DNA of 30,233 nucleotides from a bacterium (GTDB taxonomy: Bacteria > Planctomycetota > J058 > JAJDCP01). The notes beneath the pieces were generated by a model. That model was given only the letters and a program-made list of their open reading frames with translations. It was not told where the DNA came from and did not search any database. This document shows, piece by piece, positions 7,714 to 15,030 of the stretch. The stretch covers positions 1 to 30,233 of the forward strand of contig JAUIEM010000069.1 in the NCBI GenBank assembly GCA_030428695.1. The letters run 5' to 3'. A program made the translations under genes and the position numbers. How positions within the stretch are numbered: the first letter of the stretch is position 1; each line of letters begins with the position of its first letter.

Positions 7714-8535
7714 ATGGACGACGCCTTCCGACTGGCTCTGGTCACCGACGTGTTCCCCGACCCGGCGGACGACGCGCGCCTGGTCGAGCGGCTGCGCCAC
7801 GCCGCCGCGGAGGGCGCGCAGCTCGCGCTGCTGCCCGAGATCCCCCTGAATCCGTGGTCGCCCGCCACGCGAGAAGCGCGCGACGAGGACGCCGAGGAGC
7901 CCGGGGGCCCGCGCCACGCGCGCCTCGCCGCCGGCGCGCGCGCCGCGGGGCTGGCCCTGCTCGGCGGGGCGATCGTCCGCGAGCCCGGCACCGGGCGGCG
8001 TCACAACCGCGCGCTCGCGTTCGACGCCGAGGGGCGGCTCGTGGCGCACTACGACAAGGCCCACATTCCCGAGGAGCCGGGGTTCTGGGAGACGAGCCAC
8101 TACGAGCCCGGCGGCGAGCCCGCGCGGCCGGTGGAGGGGCTCGGGATGCCCCTGGGCGTGCAGATCTGCTCGGACGCGAACCGGCCGGAGGGCACGCACG
8201 CGCTCGCCGCGGCGGGCGCGGAGCTGGTGCTCGTCCCGCGCTGCACCGAGCGCGCGACGTGGGAGACCTGGAAGGTCGTGCTGCGGGCCAGCGCGCGCAC
8301 GAGCGCGTGCTTCGTGGCCACGGCCAACCGCCCCGGACCCGAGGCGGGCGTCCCGATCGGCGGACCCAGCGCGGCCTTCGGACCCGACGGCTCGGTGCTG
8401 GTCGAGACGGAGGAGCCCGTGGTCGTGGTCGAGCTGCGCCGCGAGCTCCTCGCGCAGGCGCGGCGAGCGTACCCGGGCTACCTGCCGGTGCGCGCGGAGC
8501 TGTACGCGCGCGCCTGGCGCGCGCTCGGCGACTGA
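7714..8535 (+). CDS. Nitrilase-superfamily carbon-nitrogen hydrolase
   Basis: A 273-residue cytosolic amidase-type enzyme with the complete nitrilase-superfamily triad: Glu42 in LLPEIPLNPW, Lys115 in AHYDKAHIPEE, and the nucleophile Cys152 in LGVQICSDAN. A further glutamate follows the lysine at 120-121, as is usual. The family hydrolyses or condenses C-N bonds of amides, carbamoyl compounds or nitriles. The IPEE and ICSDAN context resembles N-carbamoylputrescine or beta-ureidopropionase-type branches more than true nitrilases, but the substrate cannot be assigned. The ATG at 7714 gives a normal family N-terminus (FRLALVTDVFPD). The C-terminal end (RRELLAQARRAYPGYLPVRA) is also standard. It is divergent from the LOG gene. 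If the two are co-regulated, a link to nucleotide or polyamine nitrogen recycling is possible, but this is only inference. Confidence 0.92.
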   Translation: MDDAFRLALVTDVFPDPADDARLVERLRHAAAEGAQLALLPEIPLNPWSPATREARDEDAEEPGGPRHARLAAGARAAGLALLGGAIVREPGTGRRHNRALAFDAEGRLVAHYDKAHIPEEPGFWETSHYEPGGEPARPVEGLGMPLGVQICSDANRPEGTHALAAAGAELVLVPRCTERATWETWKVVLRASARTSACFVATANRPGPEAGVPIGGPSAAFGPDGSVLVETEEPVVVVELRRELLAQARRAYPGYLPVRAELYARAWRALGD

Positions 8536-8687
8536 TCCCTGCACGGCGCGCGCGCACGACCCCCACCGGGAAAACCTTTCCGCCGGCGCGGCCGCGGAGG
8601 TGTCCGCTCGCCCTCAGTTCTCCGTCCGCGGCGGACCGATAGAACCGGCGAGGTCCTCGTGGGGAGGGCCGCGGACCGACTGCCCCC

Positions 8688-9545
8688 ATGGGATCCACTC
8701 AGCTCAACAAGGCCGACATCCGGCGGATCGTCGAGACCGTCAACATCCCGACGTTGCCCACGGTGGTGACGAAGGTGAACCAGATGGTCAACGACCCCAG
8801 CATCGGCCTGATGGAGATCGGCGCCACGATCGCGCAGGACGCGCCGATCGCCTCGCGGGTGCTGCGCATCGCCAACAGCCCGTACTACGGGCTGCAGAAC
8901 CCGGTGCGCTCGGCCGAGCAGGCGGCGGCGGTGATCGGGGCGCGGGCGCTGCAGAGCATCGCCATGCAGGCGTCGGTGATGAACCAGTACGACCACCTCA
9001 GCCACGTCGACGACTTCGACCTCGTCTCGCTGTGGCGACACGCGATCCTGACGGCGCAGCTCTCCCAGCTGATCGCCCAGCGCTACGAGGGCGAGTCCGA
9101 GCTGGCGGCCGAGGAGTACTACACCTGCGGCCTGCTCCACGACATCGGCAAGGTCGTGCTGCTGGACAACTTCCCCGACGAGTACCTCGAGGTGTTCCGC
9201 GACGCGCGCGAGCACGGCCGGGCGGTGCACCTGAGCGAGAAGGAGATCCTGGGCACCACGCACACCGAGATCGGCGCCCTCGTCGCGGTGCGCTGGGACT
9301 TCCCCGAGGAGGTCGTCCAGGCGATCCGCCACCACCACGGGCCGCGCATCGAGCTCGTCGGCCACCCCAACGTCGCGATCGTCGCCCTGGCGGACCAGAT
9401 CGGCTACCGCCTGCAGCACCCCGAGACCGAGGAGTCGCGCCTCAAGCTGGTCCAGCTCGCCGAGACCATGCTGGAGCTACCCGCGGCCACCACGATCGAG
9501 GTCCTCGACCAAGCCGCGCGGATCTACGACGAGATCGACCTGTAG
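8688..9545 (+). CDS. HDOD-domain signalling protein
   Basis: A 285-residue protein made almost entirely of one HDOD domain. The start is MGSTQLNKADIRRIVETVNI; the characteristic IPTLPTVVTKVNQMVNDPS follows at about 20-38, then APIASRVLRIANSPYYGLQ at 52-70 and a run of helices. HD-type residues are kept: WRHA near 118, LLHDIGK at 149-155, THTEIGA near 191 and RHHHGP at 214-219. Many HDOD proteins act as non-catalytic signalling adaptors in motility, chemotaxis, cell-cycle or stress control. The retained HD motif leaves open a metal-dependent phosphohydrolase activity. It has no sensor or receiver domain of its own. It stands alone, 152 bases after the nitrilase gene, and marks the right edge of the high-GC part of the window. 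Confidence 0.93.
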   Translation: MGSTQLNKADIRRIVETVNIPTLPTVVTKVNQMVNDPSIGLMEIGATIAQDAPIASRVLRIANSPYYGLQNPVRSAEQAAAVIGARALQSIAMQASVMNQYDHLSHVDDFDLVSLWRHAILTAQLSQLIAQRYEGESELAAEEYYTCGLLHDIGKVVLLDNFPDEYLEVFRDAREHGRAVHLSEKEILGTTHTEIGALVAVRWDFPEEVVQAIRHHHGPRIELVGHPNVAIVALADQIGYRLQHPETEESRLKLVQLAETMLELPAATTIEVLDQAARIYDEIDL

Positions 9546-9694
9546 CCAGCGGCCCTGGCGAACGTCTTTCCAACGGCGGGTGTGGAGTCCGCTGCGCGTC
9601 GTTACCGGATTCAAGGGGTGGCAGGCAACTCTCAGTCTCGCTGAGTCGGATGCACTACGGGGGGGTGGCAACTTGGCCCCGCATCGATACTTGG

Positions 9695-10456
9695 CTAGCG
9701 CCCGGTGGGATTCACTTGGCCGTTGGCGACCTTGTGCTCACCGGACTCTCCAGCGCCGCGGATCGGCTGCGCGATGGGCGGGGGCCCGCCTCCATGAGCC
9801 CGGACAATTTGTTCGATTTCGAGGGTCGAACTCACGATGGACGGGAGGTGCAGCAGCATGACAAGAAAGACGATGCATCGAAGGAACACGACCAGTGCCC
9901 TGAACGCCGGACGCTGGGCCTCACGACCGAGGTCCGAGCTCACTTCCGTCGGCTCCATCCAGAAGAACACCAGGATGATGCAACAGAAGATCGCAACCCC
10001 CCCGACCGAGAGCGCAGTCAGCTCCTCAAGCATGTAGGTTCGAATCTGGCCTTCCGGGTGTTCGTCGATGATCGTGTCGCGTCGACCGTAGAGGAGGGCG
10101 AGATACTGGAAGTCCACGAGCAAGAGCCCGATCGTTCCAAAGAGAAGGCCGCCCGCCTCCTTCGAGTATCCGAGGCCATTGCCGGCCGCATTCCCGGGAT
10201 CCTCGAGCCCCTGCAACACGGAGGCGTCTCGCCCTTTCACCCAGGCGTACCCGAGCACCCAGGTTGCGAATGGGAGGCCGAGGACCACGGCGACGATCAG
10301 TGTCCCTCTCCAGGAGAGCTCGTCGAAATGGCCGGATACGTCCCGCAAGACGTACCAGACGATCCCTGCGAGCAAGCCAAACTCCCCGACCGCACTCGCA
10401 AGGTAGGACCATCTGCGGCGCTCCGAGACCGGTCTCACCACTTCGACCTTCGTCAT
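9695..10456 (-). CDS. Multi-pass membrane protein of unknown function
   Basis: A 253-residue protein I do not recognise. About five membrane segments can be seen, near residues 17-40, 51-73, 103-124, 147-168 and 187-207, with the last about 45 residues (GGGPPPIAQPIRG and onwards) hydrophilic. There are two adjacent cysteines in the fourth segment (AIFCCIILV). No transporter or enzyme motif is apparent. The ATG at 10456 is preceded by GGAAG eight bases upstream, which supports the start. Base composition is clearly lower in GC than the genes before 9.5 kb. It lies 33 bases downstream of a small lipoprotein gene on the same strand, so the two probably form an operon that diverges from the ECF sigma gene. 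It could be a component controlled by, or controlling, that sigma factor. Confidence 0.75.
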   Translation of the reverse strand: MTKVEVVRPVSERRRWSYLASAVGEFGLLAGIVWYVLRDVSGHFDELSWRGTLIVAVVLGLPFATWVLGYAWVKGRDASVLQGLEDPGNAAGNGLGYSKEAGGLLFGTIGLLLVDFQYLALLYGRRDTIIDEHPEGQIRTYMLEELTALSVGGVAIFCCIILVFFWMEPTEVSSDLGREAQRPAFRALVVFLRCIVFLVMLLHLPSIVSSTLEIEQIVRAHGGGPPPIAQPIRGAGESGEHKVANGQVNPTGR

Positions 10457-10489
10457 TCGATTTCTTCCGGTTGAGACCTGACGTCGCCC

Positions 10490-10726
10490 CTAGTCGGTGA
10501 AGCCCGTGGAGTACATGTCACGCGTGTACTGCTGGCCTGCCTGGCTGTCTCTCCAGCTCGACTTGCTCTCGGGCTTGGAGCGGTCGGCCCGGGCAGAGCT
10601 CGAGGAACCACCCGAGGAGGTGAGGAACCCATCGAACGCCTTGCCCAGTCCGCGGCAGCCACTACTCAGACAGCACACCGCGACGATCCCCAGGAGGCAC
10701 ACCTTCCGATTAGCGCAAGTTCTCAT
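10490..10726 (-). CDS. Small lipoprotein
   Basis: A 78-residue protein with a good type II signal: positively charged start (MRTCANRKVC), hydrophobic core (LLGIVAVCCL) and lipobox SSGC with Cys24. The mature part is about 55 residues, with the serine-rich stretch SSGGSSSSARADRS and a polar end (SQAGQQYTRDMYSTGF). No domain is recognised. A purine-rich GAGAGAA lies upstream of the ATG as a possible ribosome site. It is the first gene of a short minus-strand operon with the membrane protein, facing away from the ECF sigma gene across a 267-base gap with two dyads. Confidence 0.7.
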   Translation of the reverse strand: MRTCANRKVCLLGIVAVCCLSSGCRGLGKAFDGFLTSSGGSSSSARADRSKPESKSSWRDSQAGQQYTRDMYSTGFTD

Positions 10727-10791
10727 GGCTGTTCTCTCTCACCCAACAGGGCACGTAGGTCTGGAGAGAGCGAGCTCGCGGCAACCGAGCT

Positions 10792-10811
10792 GATGCATCT
10801 CTCGTTGCATC
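10792..10811. promoter_or_regulatory. Inverted repeat GATGCA-N8-TGCATC in a divergent promoter region
   Basis: A perfect 6-bp inverted repeat with an 8-base spacer, about 65 bases upstream of the small lipoprotein start. The left arm belongs to a GATGCATC palindrome, so TGCATC also occurs as a direct repeat 12 bases apart. This is compatible with an operator for the lipoprotein operon. The remaining parts of 10727-10993 show no clear promoter boxes. Confidence 0.3.
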
Positions 10812-10884
10812 CCTGAGAGCGGAGGGGGGCCAGCGCGGAGACCGCCCTTGCCGCCCGGAGAGCGAGTCGCGCCGTTTCCTCCTG

Positions 10885-10905
10885 CTGCGCAAGCACTTGC
10901 GGCAG
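10885..10905. promoter_or_regulatory. Dyad CGCAAG-CA-CTTGCG upstream of the ECF gene
   Basis: CTGCGCAAG, a 2-base centre, then CTTGCG, one extra base and CAG: a near-perfect dyad about 90 bases before the ECF start. The 2-base centre is too short for an RNA loop, so a protein-binding site is more likely than a hairpin. Confidence 0.3.
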
Positions 10906-10993
10906 TCCATTCTCGCCCGGGGGGAGGGGTCCGGGGGAGAGTGGCTGCCCCCGGGAGACCCGGCGAGCTAGTCGAAATCGGAGGATCCGAGCG

Positions 10994-11722
10994 GTGTCCC
11001 GTCGGCGCAGGGGGGCACTCTCTCCCGACCTCGGGTCGACGCGCCTTTCAGCGGGGAGCCATAGCGCGGCGTCGACCAGGCCCTCGATCGTTGACAGTGA
11101 GCTGGCAGCGATCGACCTTGTCCTCGTGCAGTCCGAGAATCCCTCGCACTTGGTCGAGGCCGCCGCGAGCGGTGACGCCGTCGCCATCCAGTCGCTCCTC
11201 GAACGACACCTGCCGCTGGCACACGCCCTCGTCCGTCGGCGCATGGGTCCTGTTCTGCGGGGCCGCGAGGAGAGTGCGGACATCGTCCAGTCCGTCTGCA
11301 GGAGAGTCTTGGAACGCGGAGCCCTCTACGATCATCGAGACGACGTCCGCTTCCGGCGATGGCTCACCGAGGTCGTCGAACGCAAGATTGTCGACCGCTA
11401 CCGGCTTCTCGGTGCCCAGAAGCGCGACGTACACCGCGAGAGCCCTCCGGAGCGGACGGGTGCGCCCCCGTCCCCGCTCTCCGATGAAGCCGATGGGCCG
11501 AGCACCGTCGCTGAGCGGGTCGAGGAAGTCGACCTGGTGCGAAGTGCGCTCGAGTCCATGGACGCCGAACTGAGCGAGGCCCTGAAGCTGTCGGCCTACG
11601 AAGGGCTCTCCTACGAGGCAATCGCTGCTCGACTTGACTGCACTCCGAAGCAAGCAAGACGACGCGTTAACAAGGCCAAGCTCGTCTTGGGCGCAGCCCT
11701 CCGATCTCGGAAGGAGCACTAG
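10994..11722 (+). CDS. ECF-type sigma-70 factor (set A)
   Basis: A 242-residue protein. Residues about 54-138 are sigma region 2 (VEAAASGDAVAIQSLLERHL, then ADIVQSVCRRVLERG, then FRRWLTEVVERKIVDRYRLL). Residues about 180-237 are region 4, with the helix-turn-helix YEGLSYEAIAARLDCTPKQA. The region 2.2 motif usually written DAED reads ESAD here (93-96), losing the central glutamate. The DIVQ style with an Arg-rich preceding helix is common in planctomycetal ECF factors. The GTG start at 10994 has GGAGG nine bases upstream. A later GTG at 11126 would remove a basic N-terminal extension and is the alternative. No anti-sigma gene follows; instead a Ser/Thr kinase converges on it with a 28-base gap, suggesting phosphorylation-based control. 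Confidence 0.88.
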   Translation: MSRRRRGALSPDLGSTRLSAGSHSAASTRPSIVDSELAAIDLVLVQSENPSHLVEAAASGDAVAIQSLLERHLPLAHALVRRRMGPVLRGREESADIVQSVCRRVLERGALYDHRDDVRFRRWLTEVVERKIVDRYRLLGAQKRDVHRESPPERTGAPPSPLSDEADGPSTVAERVEEVDLVRSALESMDAELSEALKLSAYEGLSYEAIAARLDCTPKQARRRVNKAKLVLGAALRSRKEH

Positions 11723-11750
11723 GCTCGAGGCGACGGTCGCCACGAGGATG

Positions 11751-14700
11751 CTATCGACCTGCCTCAGGAAAGCCGGGAACGCGCTCCAGCAATAGCGTGT
11801 GCCGGTCGTGCCCCGCCAAATCCGGAGTGCTCACCTCTCGGAGTTGCCACGCATAGAGCCTGGCGGCAGGAAGATCCTCTTGCTCGTCGAGACAGATTAT
11901 GAGGAGGGTTGCTAGCGTTCGCGCGAGACCGGCTCGGTCTTCGGCTCGGCCCCGCTGGCGAGCGTCGAGCGCCTTCTCGAGGACGGCCCGAGCGCGCTCA
12001 GGATTCCCCAACTCCCTGTGTGCGTCTGCCAGATTCTCCCGCGCCTGAAGCGCGTGCATGCCGCTGGCCCCTTGGATCGACTCGAAGGCCGATGCGATCG
12101 CCTCCAGCTCGGGAAGCGCTTGCTCGGATCGCCCCATCCCGCAGAGCGCTGCCGCCACATTGCTACGAGCGACCAAGGTCTGGGGCGAATCGGGTCCATA
12201 GGCATGCTCGAGTCCCGCGACGACTTGCTCGAACAGCTCGAGGGCTCGAGCCGCGTCCTCACCATCTCCCATCAGGATCACCGCGAGCTGGTTGAGGACG
12301 CCCAACCGGACAGGGGAGTTCAACGCGAGCGCTCCATCCATCCGGGGGATCGCCTCCTCCAGGACACCGCGAGCTTCCTCTGTCCGCCCGAGTCCATAGA
12401 GGACGGCCGCGACGTTGCTCTCCGCGATGAAGGTGCTCGGATGCAGCGAACCACGGGTCCGTGCGAAGCCGTTCCGCACACGATCGAATAGCTCCAGAGC
12501 GGAAGAGAGGTTGTCCTGCCCCCCCGTCCTGTACAGGAGTTCCGCGAGGTTATTGCGAGACACATGGGACAGCGGGTGCTCCTCCCCGAAGACGAGTTCC
12601 CTCCGCTCGAGGACTTCTTCGAAAGCCGTCCGGGCTTCGTCCAGTCGGTTCTGAACCAAGAAGAGGTTGGCCAGGTGGTGCATCGACTGGAGGGTGTCCG
12701 GATGGTTCGGCCCGAGCACTTCCGCTCTCAACGATAAGGCCTCGAGCTGCAGAGGCTCCGCCTCGGAGAGCCGACCTTGGTCGCGGTAGATACCAGCTAG
12801 GGCCTGGATGGAGGAGATCGTCTCGGGATGGGACTCCCCGAGGACGTCTCGCCGACCCTCCAGGGCGGACTCGCAGAGCCGGACGGCGCGATCTGGCAGC
12901 TGCCGCGCCCACTCGACGTGCGCAAGATCGGCCATGACCGACAGGATCTCCGGGTCGGTACTCGCACCCTGCTTCTCGAGCACGTCGAGGACGTGCTCCA
13001 TGAGCGTTGCTGATTCGTCGTACTGCGCCCGCTTGTACAGCACTCCAGCGAGGTCCGCGCTCGCCTCGAGCGTCAAGGCGGACCCAGCTCCGTACACACG
13101 CTCGCAAGTGGAGATGACCTCCTCGAGGAGCGACTTCGCTTCTACGAGTCGTTCTCGCTGCGATTGGATCACTGCCAGGTCCTTCTTCGCCCGGATCACT
13201 CGGATGTGATCCTCTGGGAAGAGCGAGCGCAACAGGGACAGCGACTTCTCCAAGTGCCCGAACGCGAGGTTCGGAAGGCCCATGTTCGCGTACGCTCGCC
13301 CCACGCTCTGTGCCATCCTCGCGGCTCTCAAGGGCTGCTGATCGAAGAGCGTCTGGTAGGTCGCGGCCATGCGGTGAAGGACGCTGTTCCGCTCGAGGGA
13401 CTCTGGCTTCGTGAGATCGGTCGAGGCCGGCCGGAACATGTCCACGAAGACGTCCAAGGCGGTGTCCGCGGCATCACGATCTTCACGGGCGAGCCTCGCA
13501 CTCCTTTCGGCTGCCCCCCGTGCGCGTACCAGTTGCTCGTTCAGTCGCCCAAGGCGTCCGTTCAGATAGAGTTGCTCCTCGTTCGCAGCAGCCTGAACGT
13601 AGGTAGTTCCCCCGAGCCCACCGATAGCAAAGACGATCGCGATGGCGCAAGCCGCGGCGGTTCCCCTGTTGCGGGTCACCCACTTCCTGAGCTCCACCCA
13701 GGCACCCACTCGGTGGGCTCGCACGACCCGGTTCTCGAGGAACGCCCGCAGGTCCTCGGCTAGCTCCCGAGTAGTCGAGTAGCGAGACCCGGGATCCCTC
13801 GCCATAGCTCGCTCGCAGATGGACACAAGCTCGGGGGCGGAGCGCACTCGAGATTCGCTTGCCCGCCGGGCGCCACGGTGGAGCTCCCCTGCCAACGGAG
13901 GCTCTCCAACAATGAGGTGGTGTAGGATGGCCCCCAGGGAATAGACATCGGCTCGAGCGTCCACTTCCCGCGAGTCCCCGCTGGCCTGCTCGGGAGACAT
14001 GTAGGCGGGCGTCCCCATGACTTCTCCCGCCTTCGTCTCCAGAGGCTCCTCGCCTTGGCATACCTCCAGATCGTCAGGCTCCCGGTCCGCCAACCCGATG
14101 ACCTTCGCCAAGCCCCAGTCGACGACATACACCTCGCCGAAGGCGCCGACCATCACGTTTCCGGGCTTCAGGTCGCGGTGCACGACCCCTTTCGAGTTCG
14201 CGAAGGCCACTGCGTCGGCTGCCTTGAGCAGCGAGTAGAGTGCGCGGGTCAGAGTCCACTCGGGGCTGTTGGCATGGACTTGTTCGATTATGTCGGCGAA
14301 CGTCTGGCCAACGATGAGCCTCATGGTGAAGTAGCTGTGTCCGCGTGGATCCCGGCCCAGTTCGTGGACCGGCACGATCCCAGGATGGTCGAGGCGAGCC
14401 GTGAGTCGAGCCTCCCGGTGGAACCGCGCCAGGCGTCGCACTCGGCTGCCCTCGTCCAAGGCCGCAGACTGCCGAATGAACTTCATGGCCAGGTCACGGT
14501 GCAGACTCGTGTCCCAGGCCCGGCGGACCACTCCCATCCCGCCTCGGCCGATCTCCTCGCCCACGCGGTAGCGGCCGTAGCCCAGCACCTCGGAGGGCAC
14601 GCGACCCTTTGCGCTCACCTCACCATCGACGTGCAGTGGCTCGCAGGCCTCGGAAAGTACGCTTGCAGCTCGTAGCCAGTCCGCGTGGAGCAGGCGGAGC

Positions 14701-14825
14701 TCGGACTCGAGCTCGGGGTGGGCCTGGATCAACTGTTCGATCCTGTCGTCGCTCACCTCGTCGAGCCCCGCCAGGTACGTGAGCAGAACATGCTCGGCAG
14801 CTCGCTGCTGGGGATCCGGGTCCAT
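11751..14825 (-). CDS. Transmembrane Ser/Thr protein kinase with TPR extension (set A)
   Basis: A 1024-residue kinase. The start at 14825 is chosen because GGAGG lies 7 bases upstream. Residues about 10-55 are an N-terminal segment (IQAHPELESELRLLHADW) shared with the second kinase. The kinase domain spans about 85-365 and is complete: IGRGGMG at 92-98, Lys115 (AMKFI), catalytic Asp218 in VHRDLKPGN, DWG at 236-238, and GTPAYMSPEQ at 271-280. A juxtamembrane HRVGAWVELRKW and one membrane helix (about 388-410) follow. The rest, about 430-1000, is a long series of kinesin-light-chain-type TPRs (LGESHPETISS, LGPNHPDTLQS, FGEEHPLSHVS), probably outside the cytoplasm. The kinase side therefore faces the cytoplasm, where the convergent ECF factor is a plausible substrate. 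It diverges from the PDZ-TPR lipoprotein gene. Confidence 0.94.
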   Translation of the reverse strand: MDPDPQQRAAEHVLLTYLAGLDEVSDDRIEQLIQAHPELESELRLLHADWLRAASVLSEACEPLHVDGEVSAKGRVPSEVLGYGRYRVGEEIGRGGMGVVRRAWDTSLHRDLAMKFIRQSAALDEGSRVRRLARFHREARLTARLDHPGIVPVHELGRDPRGHSYFTMRLIVGQTFADIIEQVHANSPEWTLTRALYSLLKAADAVAFANSKGVVHRDLKPGNVMVGAFGEVYVVDWGLAKVIGLADREPDDLEVCQGEEPLETKAGEVMGTPAYMSPEQASGDSREVDARADVYSLGAILHHLIVGEPPLAGELHRGARRASESRVRSAPELVSICERAMARDPGSRYSTTRELAEDLRAFLENRVVRAHRVGAWVELRKWVTRNRGTAAACAIAIVFAIGGLGGTTYVQAAANEEQLYLNGRLGRLNEQLVRARGAAERSARLAREDRDAADTALDVFVDMFRPASTDLTKPESLERNSVLHRMAATYQTLFDQQPLRAARMAQSVGRAYANMGLPNLAFGHLEKSLSLLRSLFPEDHIRVIRAKKDLAVIQSQRERLVEAKSLLEEVISTCERVYGAGSALTLEASADLAGVLYKRAQYDESATLMEHVLDVLEKQGASTDPEILSVMADLAHVEWARQLPDRAVRLCESALEGRRDVLGESHPETISSIQALAGIYRDQGRLSEAEPLQLEALSLRAEVLGPNHPDTLQSMHHLANLFLVQNRLDEARTAFEEVLERRELVFGEEHPLSHVSRNNLAELLYRTGGQDNLSSALELFDRVRNGFARTRGSLHPSTFIAESNVAAVLYGLGRTEEARGVLEEAIPRMDGALALNSPVRLGVLNQLAVILMGDGEDAARALELFEQVVAGLEHAYGPDSPQTLVARSNVAAALCGMGRSEQALPELEAIASAFESIQGASGMHALQARENLADAHRELGNPERARAVLEKALDARQRGRAEDRAGLARTLATLLIICLDEQEDLPAARLYAWQLREVSTPDLAGHDRHTLLLERVPGFPEAGR

Positions 14826-14993
14826 CTTCAGGCCTCCGTCGAGGGGTATCTGCCAGGAACGGAAAGGCCGGTCCCAGCGGCCCTTCTTTCCTTCGATTCT
14901 TGGTGCAGTCCCAGCCCGGCGTGTGAGGCCTTGGCTCGTGCTTGAGGAACAAATGCGGTCCATCGAGGGCAGGTGGGCGCGCGCTCCCCGTTG

Positions 14994-15010
14994 TGGAGGG
15001 CAGTCCTCCA
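14994..15010. promoter_or_regulatory. Inverted repeat TGGAGG-N5-CCTCCA in the leader of the PDZ-TPR gene
   Basis: A perfect 6-bp inverted repeat with a 5-base loop, ending 20 bases before the ATG at 15031. The left arm is itself Shine-Dalgarno-like but too far from the start to act directly. It could be an operator in the 205-base divergent region or a small leader hairpin. No confident promoter boxes are visible nearby. Confidence 0.25.
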
Positions 15011-15030
15011 ACCACGAGAACACGACTCCC

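Noticed and set aside
8566..8586. GGAAA-ACC-TTTCC stem after the nitrilase gene as a terminator
   Set aside because: The stem is only 5 bp, AT-rich inside GC flanks, and lacks a T-tract.
8613..8642. Motility-sigma-like promoter (CTCAGTTC and CCGATAG) before the HDOD gene
   Set aside because: The spacing is about 14 bases instead of 11 and only part of each box matches; no flagellar genes are in the window.
9631..9645. CTCAG-TCTCG-CTGAG stem between the HDOD gene and the membrane protein gene
   Set aside because: A 5-bp stem with no T-tract on either strand is not enough for a bidirectional terminator.
11729..11741. GGCGAC-G-GTCGCC hairpin between convergent ECF A and kinase A
   Set aside because: Only about five pairs can form around a 3-base loop and there is no T-tract; such GC palindromes are frequent here.
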